DNA of 64,000 nt, taken from the NCBI GenBank assembly GCA_023374045.1, contig CM041779.1, positions 267,602,131 to 267,666,130 of the forward strand. The letters run 5' to 3'. Below the pieces are notes generated by a model that was not told the DNA's origin, did no database searches, and saw only the letters and a program-made list of their open reading frames with translations. The translations under genes were made by a program, and so were the position numbers. Position 1 is the stretch's first letter. The number at the start of each line of letters is the position of its first letter. Source of the DNA: Limonium bicolor (taxonomy: Eukaryota; Streptophyta; Magnoliopsida; Caryophyllales; Plumbaginaceae). Positions 35,051 through 46,238 of the stretch are shown piece after piece.

Positions 35051-36309
35051 AGCCTAAAACAAAAAAAAAAAGAGAAATTTTGAATTCTAAGAATGGCAAT
35101 GGGTAATAAGGGATGCCTTTGGTAGGGTAGTAATGATTGAGACCCTAAGAACTTAAGAGATTAAGTTAAGCTAAGTATGAACTTGAAAGTTTAAGATTAA
35201 GTTTGTAAGATTAAGTGTAAGACCTAAGAGGTGTTAGGTGGGGATCATTAAGGAATGAAGTAAGTTAAACAAGTTAAGTAAGTCATATTAAGTTAAGTGA
35301 TTAACAACCTAAAACTGAATGAATGTTTTAGGACTTGGGAGTTTGGACTCCGGAAGAGAGTAAGCAGCCGAACGACCAACGGTGAACGGTACAGTTCTCT
35401 TGTGACCTGCTTGCTAACGAGGTGTCCCTCGGCTTGTGTGCTATTTGTTTTTGTGTGCTCACTAAACAAGATAAAGCATGCAACCGGAATATTTATATTG
35501 GTTGTATTGGTGTGATGTTTGAAAACTAACACAACATACCGTGAGAACTTACTAACCAATGTTTAGTAAGGAAATGAGTGAGACTAAGGAACGCTCCCTA
35601 ATATGGGACGATATAAACCGAAAGAGGTTAACCAACAACATGGTCTTGAGACTACTACTAACTAGAACTTGAGTGAGGAAACCCGGGACCGATCTCCGGT
35701 CATGCATGCTAAGGAAAGGGGGTCGGTATCTATAGCAGATTCGACTTCCGATTAAGGACTAGTCCTCGGACTAGGCCTTGGGTCGGTTGACCGGCTCGGC
35801 TACATTGGACATCCAGTCCAAGGTAGGTGGCTTTAAGATGGCGTGGGGGGATCAAGCCTACATCCCCAACAATTTAAGAATGTTGTTTATTGCCGGTAAG
35901 TGTCCTGCTGCTGGCTAGGGTTAACCAAGCCCTACAAAAATAAACAATGAACTAAGGGCTAACCAGTTCCCAATGAGAGAACGGTTAGCATACATAAGGT
36001 AAGGTTAAGATAAGTTGCAACCATTCCCTTTTAAAGGATGGTTTGTATTATTAAGATTAAGATAAGCTACATCCACTCCTTATTTAAGGATGGTTGTTTC
36101 TAAGATTAAGATAAGACTAAGATTGAGGTGAGATAAGGATGGACTAAGATTAAGGGGGAACACTACTTAAGGAGTTAAATAACTAACTCACTAATTAAGG
36201 GAACGCATTTAAGCCGTTCATTGTGTGTGTGAACTTTGATTGTTCATATTTGGATTGTTGTTTACAGCATTTACTATTATGTTGTGCTTATAATCAACCT
36301 CCATGCTAT

Positions 36310-36398
36310 CGACAATTAGTCGTCGTAGCCACGTTAGCTTGGGGGCCATGAGGGGATCGTACCAGCATTCGTGCTGACCCCCTTTGGGGGCTGTTTTT
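36310..36398 (+). promoter_or_regulatory. Three-hairpin cassette of LTR B
   Basis: CGAC-AATTA-GTCG (36310-36322), CAGCA-TTCG-TGCTG (36363-36376), and CCCCC-TTT-GGGGG (36378-36390), then TTTTT. The middle stem has the very stable TTCG loop where A has GAAA. Copy in the 3' LTR: 45843-45923. Confidence 0.6.
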
Positions 36399-36711
36399 AC
36401 TACACAGGTGAACATCAGGTGGTGGCCGTCGCGAGAGTAAGATGGGGTACAAGCGTTACGGGTTAAGTGTGGCCTACGAGTTGTGCATGTACACTCGTAT
36501 GACATTATGAGTTAGTAAGATGTATAGGATGTGAGGGGATTGTAAGAAGGATATGTATTTGGCTAAGGTTAATATGTACTAACGTTCGGTATATTCTGTA
36601 GTCAGACCGTGGCAAGGTCCTGGAATGTATTTGTATCCGCTGCAGAGTTTGTATATATGGTGATAAGTTTGTGATAACCACGATTGGATCGAGATGGGGT
36701 GTTACAAAAAG

Positions 36712-36723
36712 TGGTATCAGAGC
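36712..36723 (+). other. Primer binding site of element B, in a hairpin
   Basis: TGGTATCAGAGC five bases after the LTR. Stem TCAGAGCGT (36717-36725) pairs with ACGCTCTGA (36730-36738). The loop-closing pair is T-A here, while A and C close with G-C, so the stem is kept with a changed loop. Confidence 0.9.
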
Positions 36724-36908
36724 GTAGTTACGCTCTGAAGACAAGAAATACCGAACTTAGGAGAATGATGAGGTTGAGATTGAGTTATGGGTTAAGGGTT
36801 GAGAGATAGAGTGTGAGGTGCGTTAGCCAGGACTCCCCGGTGTTTACCGGATATCCATAGTACCTAGGCCCGCCCTCCACATCCCTAACCCTAAATATGT
36901 GGACAAAC

Positions 36909-36955
36909 GCCAGAGAGAAGAAAGCCTTCTCTTACTCGGGGAAACCCGATCTGGC
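36909..36955 (+). other. Conserved three-way RNA junction, element B
   Basis: Outer stem GCCAG/CTGGC, hairpin AGAGAAG-AAAGC-CTTCTCT (36914-36932) and hairpin TCGGG-GAAA-CCCGA (36936-36949). The first hairpin is a full 7 bp here and carries an A-T pair where C carries T-A. Confidence 0.6.
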
Positions 36956-37102
36956 AGTTAGCTAACAATAAGCAGTACGAGGAACATCTTGTTGCACAAC
37001 AGTTATGGAGAACTTGGAGATTTTCAATGGAGCGCAACAGAGAAACAAGCGCTACCTATGGAATACTATCAGTAGGGGAACGGAAATTACCGGCAACATG
37101 GG

Positions 37103-37122
37103 TCGACATGCTACGCAGTCGA
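37103..37122 (+). other. Conserved TCGAC/GTCGA hairpin, element B
   Basis: TCGAC (37103-37107) with GTCGA (37118-37122). The inner TGC and GCA can extend the stem, as in A. Confidence 0.5.
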
Positions 37123-37424
37123 AATAACCCGCGATACCAATGGTAAGGAAAGCACTACGCGTGCAATGGATAAGGAAATTATAAGAGACATGAGTACCGG
37201 ACAGCGGTCCGAGTGAGCATAACAGTGGGATAATACAAAGCATGAGGATTAAAACATAGGAAAATATTAAGGGGTTCCCTCAGAAAGAGGAACGCCCTGA
37301 TAAATGACAGTACTGTCAAACTACAAGGAAACTGCCGGATGGTCGATTATCCAAAATAAGAGATCATTGAGGGAGTCCCGAGGACTTCCAATGTGCCTTG
37401 TACCAATAACCCATCCTGCATGGC

Positions 37425-37444
37425 GCACTTGCCATAGCAAGTGC
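37425..37444. other. Conserved palindrome, element B
   Basis: GCACTTGC-CATA-GCAAGTGC, an 8-bp stem. A and C keep the same arms. Confidence 0.5.
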
Positions 37445-40400
37445 TACCACGGTTAAGCTACACGGGAAGCCATCAAGGCGAAATAGGAGAACGCTACAGT
37501 TGTAGCATATATTAATACCGGATTTTAAAACCATAAGAACAAAAAAAAATAGGACCTTGGAAGGGCCTGACGGCCTAACCATGATGAGATGAACTGACAC
37601 ATCAGCCAGCAGGGAGCTGAGCTTAGACGAAATACTAAACCATATAAATACAAGCAACGGTATAACCCACTACAACAGCAACCGACAGTATGGTAAGAAC
37701 ACCAATCTCAAACTCCAAGGGGAAAACCTAAGAGATTGCTCGGTACCGCGAGCAAAAACACTATATAAGCAATGATATACAAGGGATGTAGTATAAGATA
37801 CTATTGAGACTGTTGAAGCATCGACTTACAACGAAAACGGGATAAGATTCTCAAAGTGACCATTAAGGACACCAATAACAACATTCTTTAATGAAGATGT
37901 TGGAAAACCCGGAAATCAAGGATAAAAGAAATAAACATAAGCTATAACCTACTAAGAATTAAAGTCGTACAACCCTGGAAAAGAAAAGCTCAGAGGGCTA
38001 CCCCCACAGAGCGGGCATAGTCGAGCCGAACAAACTGATGAATGACAGCTAGTACTGTTCGTCTAACTCATTAATACCCAAGTATGACTGATCATCAAAG
38101 GGTGGCGTAATCAACAGAGGTTGAACGAAGCGTTGAGATGGAAGTATAAGACGACAGGATGATATCCAACTTGGACACGTAAGGCAAACGCCTAATACGG
38201 GCCTAACCTTGACTATTAAAAGACATAAGTCTAGTAAAATGACAGCATTGTCAAAGACATTAAGTAACCTCAGATCACCTGAACAACTTCCATAGCAGGA
38301 AGCAGGATGTAACAACTTACCATAAAACCCGATACTACATTTAGTACGTAACCTAATGATTGATGGTGTTCCAAGGGACCAGAAGTTTATGAGGATAACC
38401 TACAGATGAATAAGAACACAAATGATGAACTGAGACATTAAGCATTAAGAGCCTACGAGCCAAGGATGTTAACCACATCAGAGCCCAAGGCGCAGTAAGT
38501 TATAAGAGAGCTTGTTTAAGCCACGAAGGGGCTACAATTTGTAGATATGAACGGTTACCAAACCTATAACTTAGATTGGGAAGATATTACCAAGAAAGGG
38601 TACCAATGAGAATATTGAGATAATGCGAAGGACAGGAGCGGAGAACGAACCATGCCTTTTAGGGTGGGGATACCTCTCCTTGTTGTGAGGCCATGAGTGG
38701 GAATGAACCCCTCAAAAGGGCTTTCACTTATTAGAGATGAAATACATCTTATTTAGAAAATAGGAACCATGAACCTTGAGATTACCTTAGACTATACCAG
38801 TTACACTTGAGTAATAAGGTAGGTTGCAGAAATAGACCCCATATCCGACACCAGGATGTAAGAATTAGTGATCGTCAGAGATAAACACCGTGACTGCACA
38901 TTATGGCACGTCAATTAATCAATGCTCAGGAGAGCTTGTGATTCAGTGGATGACTTCTTCAGTAACCAGTTAAATTATATGGTAGATAACATCACTAAGG
39001 ATGAAAGAAAGTGAAAGAAATTAGCTTACTTACGAATCTGAGATTGGAGCATAACATCTTCATATCTAGAGTCAACTATTTTACAACACGGTACGACAAC
39101 CGCCTATGCCGGAATGAGAGAACTCCCAGTGTGTTTACACCAAGAAGGGATTGAGTATAAGGTAAGACATTAGAATAAATGAATAAGAGGTTGCACCATT
39201 GATGGGCAACATGGTAAGGGCCAACTACCATGGTAGTAGGGGTCGTTAGTATAATAGTTATATAAGTGGATTAAGTCATGGTGCGCGGAAGGCGACCATT
39301 GTGAATGAGCCGTCAAATATTGACACTGAGGCAATTAGATGTATGAGTTAAGACCAGCATAAGTAAGAAAATAAGATGGAAGACGAACTGAGCATTGATG
39401 CCAGTGGTCTGGACATGGTTTGGTAAGATTACACAGGAAGCACACAACCCATTCCTTAAGGAACTGGAAGTGCTTTCCTAGTAGAATGAATATGAGAAAG
39501 AAGATAAGAGGCTCTATGGAAAGAGACCTAAGATACTAAGAGATAGAATCAGTACGGGATACAGAAAGAGCTAGAGCATACAATACCAAGAACGCAGTAA
39601 ATAGACTTCCCTTGATTAACTTCAAGAAGAACAATAAATGTTATTATGGAACGATGAAAGAGGAGATCGACAACAGAATACTTCATAATTAGCAATAGCT
39701 AAACGTGTGACGGACACTATGAGTTTACTAAAACAAGACGTGGGACGACTGCACCCCACAGGGGCTTGCAGGCCTGACACGCTCATTTATGAGTTAGTTG
39801 GGTAAGTAGTAATGTACCAGTAAGGTACCCCATGCATGTAAACGAGTGGTGTCAGGAACACGGGAAGTAGTCGACTCCGTACCACCGACAACGACGTAAG
39901 ATCAGACACGAGCAACTACTACCACAAACAGTCGAAGAGAACAATTCAGTTGAACCAGCAACACAGAGGAACCAGAGAACAAATAATTAAGGACTATGAA
40001 GTGCGAGAAGCACGGATTGTTAAGTACAGACATTGGACATGTCTTAAGATGTAAGAGGTTAAGACTGTAAAGCGCGATATGCACTAAACAGTAGTTTCAG
40101 ACTAAGAATCATCCTCAGACCAAAGGTCATTTGGGGAGAACAATTTAGACATTCGAGGAAATACTAAGAGTATGAGCATAAAATCTCCAAGGAGAATAGA
40201 TAGACGAGTTACAACTCATTAAGGCTGTGTATATATAAAGATAACACATGTCCTTTAAGAGACCAATATTCCTAAACTGTAAGGAGGTAGAAGGATATAC
40301 CACACTATGAACGATTAGAAAAGCAGTTAAGCCTAAGATTATCAGAGTCGCGCAGCGGAAGCTAGCAGACCACTACGTTTCAGATTAGACCAAACCAAGT

Positions 40401-40553
40401 TAAGGAAACGGTATAAGTACCGTTAAGAATCCTCGATACAGAGACTAAGTCATTTCTGATCGAATTATAAGTAAGATAGATGACGTGGAAGCTAGAATGC
40501 GTGGTGGTGAGAATTAGACATCTTGAACTTATGTTCAAAGATCATGTAATGTT

Positions 40554-40590
40554 GATTACGTGGGCGTAATCCATTTTAAAGGGGGTAGAG
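40554..40590 (+). other. Internal polypurine copy and hairpin, element B
   Basis: Hairpin GATTACG-TGGG-CGTAATC (40554-40571) followed by TTTTAAAGGGGGTAGAG (40574-40590), 1.16 kb before the 3' tract. One G of the 3' tract is A here. Confidence 0.6.
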
Positions 40591-41710
40591 CGAAAACCGC
40601 TTAGCGTATGTTTGTGTACTGAGTACATAAACTACGGTGTGCATAGCACAAATAATTTGAGAATGTGTTTTACATAAACACTTTGAGATAAATCATGGTT
40701 ATTGCACACAGAAGATGTGAATACCATACATATTAAGTACTTATCTTGTTAACTCCGGTGTGAGTACAAGTTAAGAGAATTAAGGAAGATGATTAAGGAG
40801 ACTTAAGAAATAAGAATATATGAGGTATGAGTCGATATGAGACTATGTGTGAGATAAGAATAAGATAACACTATGAGATATTATTTGATATGAGCATGAG
40901 TTAGGATATAGAAATGTTATGTGGTATGAGACAGTGGAAGTTGGTATGAGACTGATATAGAATTTAGTAGGAATTTAAGTCTTGAGGTAATTACTAAGAA
41001 ATGAATTGGGAATGCTTGATGGAATGAGTTCACACTTTGGAGATGTATTGATTATGATTAGAAGAACTAAAAAGATAGAAAATTGGACATTAGTGAATTA
41101 TCTGATGTTTGAAAATGACGTGGGAGGTGGAACTTGATTTTCTAGGGATCAAGGGAAACCGAACACAAATTGGAGTGGAAGGATGGTTGTACACTGATGC
41201 TGATCACATCAGGGTAGGATTATTCCTGAAACTCCCTACCAGTGGTCACAATTAAATCACACTAAGGATAGAGGCCTTAGGATAAAATGAAATTGGAGTT
41301 GATTGTATTTTAATTAGAGGAATTATTCCTCACATGACCTCGTGAAAAGGATTACCTTTTTACTGAGTCTCGCCCATGAAGTCGAGGACGCACGAGCCTT
41401 TGTCTTCGGACCGGTGACATGGGGAGAGCAGCGTGTTTGTATTCTGGCCCATGGTGACGAGGACGAATGAGCCATTGTCTACGGACCGGTGACATGGGAG
41501 AATACGTTGGAAGTTATGTGAATGTTTTAATCATCAAAAAGGAATAAAAGGAATTTTGAGTGCTACACATGCTTAAGCATGTTGGGTGATATTTAAGTAT
41601 AAGAATATGGTGGATCCAATGATCCAATGAGATTAAGTATACATAAGTATGATCTATATGATCTAAGGAATGAGGTAAGACATGTATTCTAATGAGATAA
41701 GATGCATGGG

Positions 41711-41746
41711 AACTTTGAGGACAAAGTTCTTTTAAGGGGGGTAGAT
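41711..41746 (+). other. Element B polypurine tract with preceding hairpin
   Basis: GAACTTTG-AGGA-CAAAGTTC (8-bp stem) followed by TTTTAAGGGGGGTAGAT up to the LTR start. This is the plus-strand priming site, with the same layout as in A. Confidence 0.85.
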
Positions 41747-44700
41747 TGAAATACCCCAAACCTAAGTATGCTAAGTGAACATCAAATTAGGATGTAGTAG
41801 GGCTAAAATATGCCTTAGAAAGATTGGTAGACAATTTTAACCAAGGAAAACACAAGAAAGTGCCTTAAAGGCAATCAGGGCAAAAACGTGCTCTAAGCTT
41901 TGAGAGACTTGGGTGAGTACCCAAATATCATGATAAGACCTTAGTAATATCTTAATGGTCATTTTAAATCAATTAGCAAAGAAAACCAAGCTTGAAAACA
42001 AGTTAAAACACAAAATGTGCTTTAAGAAGTCTTAAAGCACATTTTTGAGAAATTGTCTTAGAATTGAGTTTTGAGTGGCTAAATGCCCATCATTACTCTT
42101 TAATCAACATGTGTACTAATTAGTATCACATTAGGAGGTCTAAATCAATGGGAAATCAAAAATTTCCCGATTATGTGCCTTGTTTAGTGAATAGTAACTA
42201 TTTAGTGACTAGTTTAAGTTTTAATCAATATAAGTCAATTAATTGGTCAACAAAGACCATGTTAGCCTTATATTAAGAGGGTGGCCGGTTTTTATGTGGG
42301 GAGTCACCACATGAGTCATCAAATGAGAAAGGAAAAGAAGAGATAAGTAAAGAAGTTACTATTTGCTTTATTAAAGCAAAATATCTTATATTAGCTTACT
42401 TCTCTCCTTTATTCTCCATTTCTCTCCTTCACCCACGGTTTCTTCTTCTTCTCTCTGTTCCAAAACCGAGAGTGTTGCTTCTCCATGGTTCTCCATCTTC
42501 AATCACTTGCCAAATACAACTCCAAGCTCCAAATCCAAAACAAATTGCATATTTGTCTTAGTTAGGTCAAGACCTATCTTTCTATCTTTTCAAATCTTTC
42601 AAAGCTCCATTTTGGTGCCATGAGAAAACTCCATTGATGGGGGAAAATCAAGTTTGAAGAGCTCATTAGCTTCTCCATTCTCTTAAGGTAAAGAAAATGT
42701 AAGAAAAACCATGTTTCCATCATTTCTTGTACATGGCTGAAAATTCCTTCTCATGGGGCTATGTTTTTTATGCCTTGTTCTAGCTTGATGTATTCACCAA
42801 GGACTAGTGGAGGTCCTATTTCATTCAATGCCAAAGTCTACCTTGAGACTTCAAAGGTAATCATCCACTTTTATGCCTTAGAACACATTTCTAACCTAGG
42901 TTTTCATTCCTTGAGGTTAGTGCATTGTTTAGTACTCATATGGGTCCTTAAATATTGATTAGAACATTGGCGGAAAGGAATTTAAGTGGTGGCCGAGATC
43001 TATGCAAGAAGAAGGCCTAAGGAGGAGATTAAGATAAGCTTGAGAAAACAAGGTAAAATGCTTACCTAATGGTGGTTTAAGATTAAGGAATGAGTTTTAG
43101 ATAAATACCAATGTGGCTTAAAGCTTACATTGTGTATTGGGTTATATAACCTAAGAAAAAGAACTTAAACAAGCTTATGAACTTGTGATTAAGGAGCTAA
43201 TGAGAATGAGTTAGTAATATAAGTTTAAGGTGGATTTTAAGAGCATTATAACTACTATGAGATTGATGGGTGTATTTGCAGGTTGAAAGCTTTTATATGT
43301 GGGAAATTCAGTGTTTAAGTTTAAGTCATTTAAGGGCCTAAGAGCCATGTCATTTAAGAGCCTTAGTGCTATGCAATTTAAGATTTTTGCAATATTGAGT
43401 TTGTTGTGAATGAGTTGGTTTGGGTGATGAGATATGATGAGAAGAACTTGATGTGTGTGAGATGGTTGAATGAGGAAAAATAATGTGTTTGGGCATGATA
43501 AGATACTAGAGGAGCTATGGCGAAATTTGAGTAGGAAACAAAGTGTTTAAGTGGTAGTGGTGAGCTAATATGCCCTAGGGTTTACTAGGGAGCATGAAAA
43601 GAAAATTGGGTGGAAATGAGTTGACTAAGGAGTTCTTGAGGTTTAGGATGACCTAGAGATGTCTAGGAGAAGTTAGAGGAATGGTGAGTGTTTTGAGCAC
43701 ACCAAAATCATGAGATGAGGAATATAAGAAGTGTGCATAAGATTAAGGAGAAGGTATAATGATTAAGGTGATTTGATTATGTTCTAAGGGGAATTAATGA
43801 CTAAGGAAGTACTAGGAAGTTTTAGAGGTGGTCTTGAAAAAAAAGGGGTGAGATAAAGTGTGGTAACGAGTTATAATGACTTAGGCATTACCTTGGAGGA
43901 TTTAAGAATCAAGAGAATGTAATTGAGCATCTAGGACTTAGGCAAATGTTGGTAAACAACTAGGAAGGAAATAAGGTGTTGGTGGATGGAAACTTAAGCT
44001 TAGGAAGGAACTTTAAGTAAGTGCGTAAAAGGATTTCGTGGTGAAAGATGCTTGTGAGATGATGTTATAGTGGTGAAGAAAACATTTGGCATAGTGGTTA
44101 CACTAGGTATGAACCACCACCTAGAAACCTAGAGGAAAACATTACAAGTGTTAGCATTATTACAAGGAAAAATGCATGATGACTAAGGTGGATCTTGGTG
44201 GATGATTTAAGGTATTTGAAGGAGGGCTTAAGGTGTATTTGAGGTGCCCAAATGAGGTTATAACATATTAGAATATATGAGGAGAAGTTTGGAGTTGAAA
44301 AAGAATTTAGAAACAAGTTTCTAGAGCCGACCGGCCTTAGGACCGGACTTGCAAGGTCGGTCGGGCTCTGTTACAATACCGGGAAATGTTTCTGGAATAG
44401 ACCGGACATGGGACCGGACTTGTCAAGTCCGGTCGGGCTGGAATTTTGTACGGATAAGTCTCTGGAATCGACCGGACATAGGACCGGACTTGTAAGTCCG
44501 GTCGGAGTGAATTTTCCAACGGTAAAAGGGTACTGGAATGGACCGGACTTGGCAAGTCCGGTCGGTAAGTCCGGTCGAGCCTAAAAACAAAAAAAAAAAA
44601 GAGAAATTTTGAATTCTAAGAATGGCAATGGGTAATAAGGGATCCCTTTGGTAGGGTAGTAATGATTGAGACCCTAAGAACTTAAGAGATTAAGTTAAGC

Positions 44701-46238
44701 TAAGTATGAACTTGAAAGTTTAAGATTAAGTTTGTAAGATTAAGTGTAAGACCTAAGAGGTGTTAGGTGGGGATCATTAAGGAATGAAGTAAGTTAAACA
44801 AGTTAAGTAAGTCATATTAAGTTAAGTGATTAACAACCTAAAACTGAATGAATGTTTTAGGACTTGGGAGTTTGGACTCCGGAAGAGAGTAAGCAGCCGA
44901 ACGACCAACGGTGAACGGTACAGTTCTCTTGTGACCTGCTTGCTAACGAGGTGTCCCTCGGCTTGTGTGCTATTTGTTTTTGTGTGCTCACTAAACAAGA
45001 TAAAGCATGCAACCGGAATATATTATATTGGTTGTATTGTTGTGTGATGTTTGAAAACTAACACAACATACCGTGAGAACTTACTAACCAATGTTTAGTA
45101 AGGAAATGAGTGAGACTAAGGAACGCTCCCTAATATGGGACGATATAAACCGAAAGAGGTTAACCAACAACATGGTCTTGAGACTACTACTAACTAGAAC
45201 TTGAGTGAGGAAACCCGGGACCGATCTCCGGTCATGCATGCTAAGGAAAGGGGGTCGGTATCTATAGCAGATTCGACTTCCGATTAAGGACTAGTCCTCG
45301 GACTAGTAGCCTTGGGTCGGTTGACCGGCTCGGCTACATTGGACATCCAGTCCAAGGTAGGTGGCTTTAAGATGGCGTGGGGGATCAAGCCTACATCCCC
45401 AACAATTTAAGAATGTTGTTTATTGCCGGTAAGTGTCCTGCTGCTGGCTAGGGTTAACCAAGCCCTACAAAAATAAACAATGAACTAAGGGCTAACCAGT
45501 TCCCAATGAGAGAACGGTTAGCATACATAAGGTAAGGTTAAGATAAGTTGCAACCATTCCCTTTTAAAGGATGGTTTGTATTATTAAGATTAAGATAAGC
45601 TACATCCACTCCTTATTTAAGGATGGTTGTTTCTAAGATTAAGATAAGACTAAGATTGAGGTGAGATAAGGATGGACTAAGATTAAGGGGGAACACTACT
45701 TAAGGAGTTAAATAACTAACTCACTAATTAAGGGAACGCATTTAAGCCGTTCATTGTGTGTGTGAACTTTGATTGTTCATATTTGGATTGTTGTTTACAG
45801 CATTTACTATTATGTTGTGCTTATAATCAACCTCCATGCTATCGACAATTAGTCGTCGTAGCCACGTTAGCTTGGGGGCCATGAGGGGATCGTACCAGCA
45901 TTCGTGCTGACCCCCTTTGGGGGCTGTTTTTACTACACAGGTGAACATCAGGTGGCGGCCGTCGCGAGAGTAAGATGGGGTACAAGCGTTACGGGTTAAG
46001 TGTGGCCTACGAGTTGTGCATGTACACTCGTATGGCATTATGAGTTAGTAAGATGTATAGGATGTGAGGGGATTGTAAGAAGGATATGTATTGGCTAAGG
46101 TTAATATGTACTAACGTTCGGTATATTCTGTAGTCAGACCGTGGCAAGGTCCTGGAATGTATTTGTATCCGCTGCAGAGTTTGTATATATGGTGATAAGT
46201 TTGTGATAACCACGATTGGATCGAGATGGGGTGTTACA
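41747..46238 (+). repeat. Element B 3' LTR
   Basis: 4,492 bases, the same length as the 5' copy. Visible differences are few (for example ATATAAGTC against ATAAGTC in the array linker, and one base in an A-run near 43840). It ends GTTACA, followed by ATGGG. Confidence 0.92.
44327..44581. repeat. Palindrome array of LTR B 3' copy
   Basis: Same four units as 34796-35050, with linker differences only. Confidence 0.85.

Larger units (their letters stand above)
32215..36706 (+). repeat. Element B 5' LTR
   Basis: 4,492 bases. Parts: a 5' region with CTTAAAGCACATTTTTGAGA (near 32500), a CCGGTTTTTATGTGGGGAGT block (32752), a CT-rich leader (32865-32940), a TTAAGGTAAAG donor-like site (33151), a purine-rich AAGGAGTT-type region (33600-34790), the palindrome array (34796-35050), a hairpin cassette (36310-36390) and terminal GTTACA. 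Open frames of 72-95 codons recur at matching places in both LTRs and have no recognisable domain. Confidence 0.92.
36707..41746 (+). other. Non-coding interior of element B
   Basis: 5,040 bases without any credible coding frame. Conserved islands shared with A and C: CCGGT hairpin (36837-36850), CCCGCCCTCCACA (36869), three-way junction (36909-36955), TCGAC hairpin (37103-37122), palindrome (37425-37444), CCCC-ACA-GGGG stem (39754-39764), TCGCGCAGC (40348), and internal polypurine copy (40554-40590). A diverged duplication of about 75 bases around CGGACCGGTGACATGGG is at 41372-41500. Confidence 0.8.
32215..46238 (+). mobile_element. Non-autonomous LTR retrotransposon B, complete
   Basis: 14,024 bases from TGAAATACCCCAAACC to GGGGTGTTACA, flanked by ATGGG on both sides (32210-32214, 46239-46243). 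The two LTRs are both 4,492 bases and differ only by rare substitutions and balanced small indels, so this is the youngest LTR insertion here. Primer site, polypurine tract and a 5.04-kb non-coding interior are all present, with no gag or pol. It lies inside LTR C in the same orientation. Confidence 0.92.

Noticed and set aside
36378..36398. Bacterial-type terminator (GC hairpin plus T-run)
   Set aside because: This is nuclear plant DNA; I report it as part of a conserved LTR hairpin cassette instead.
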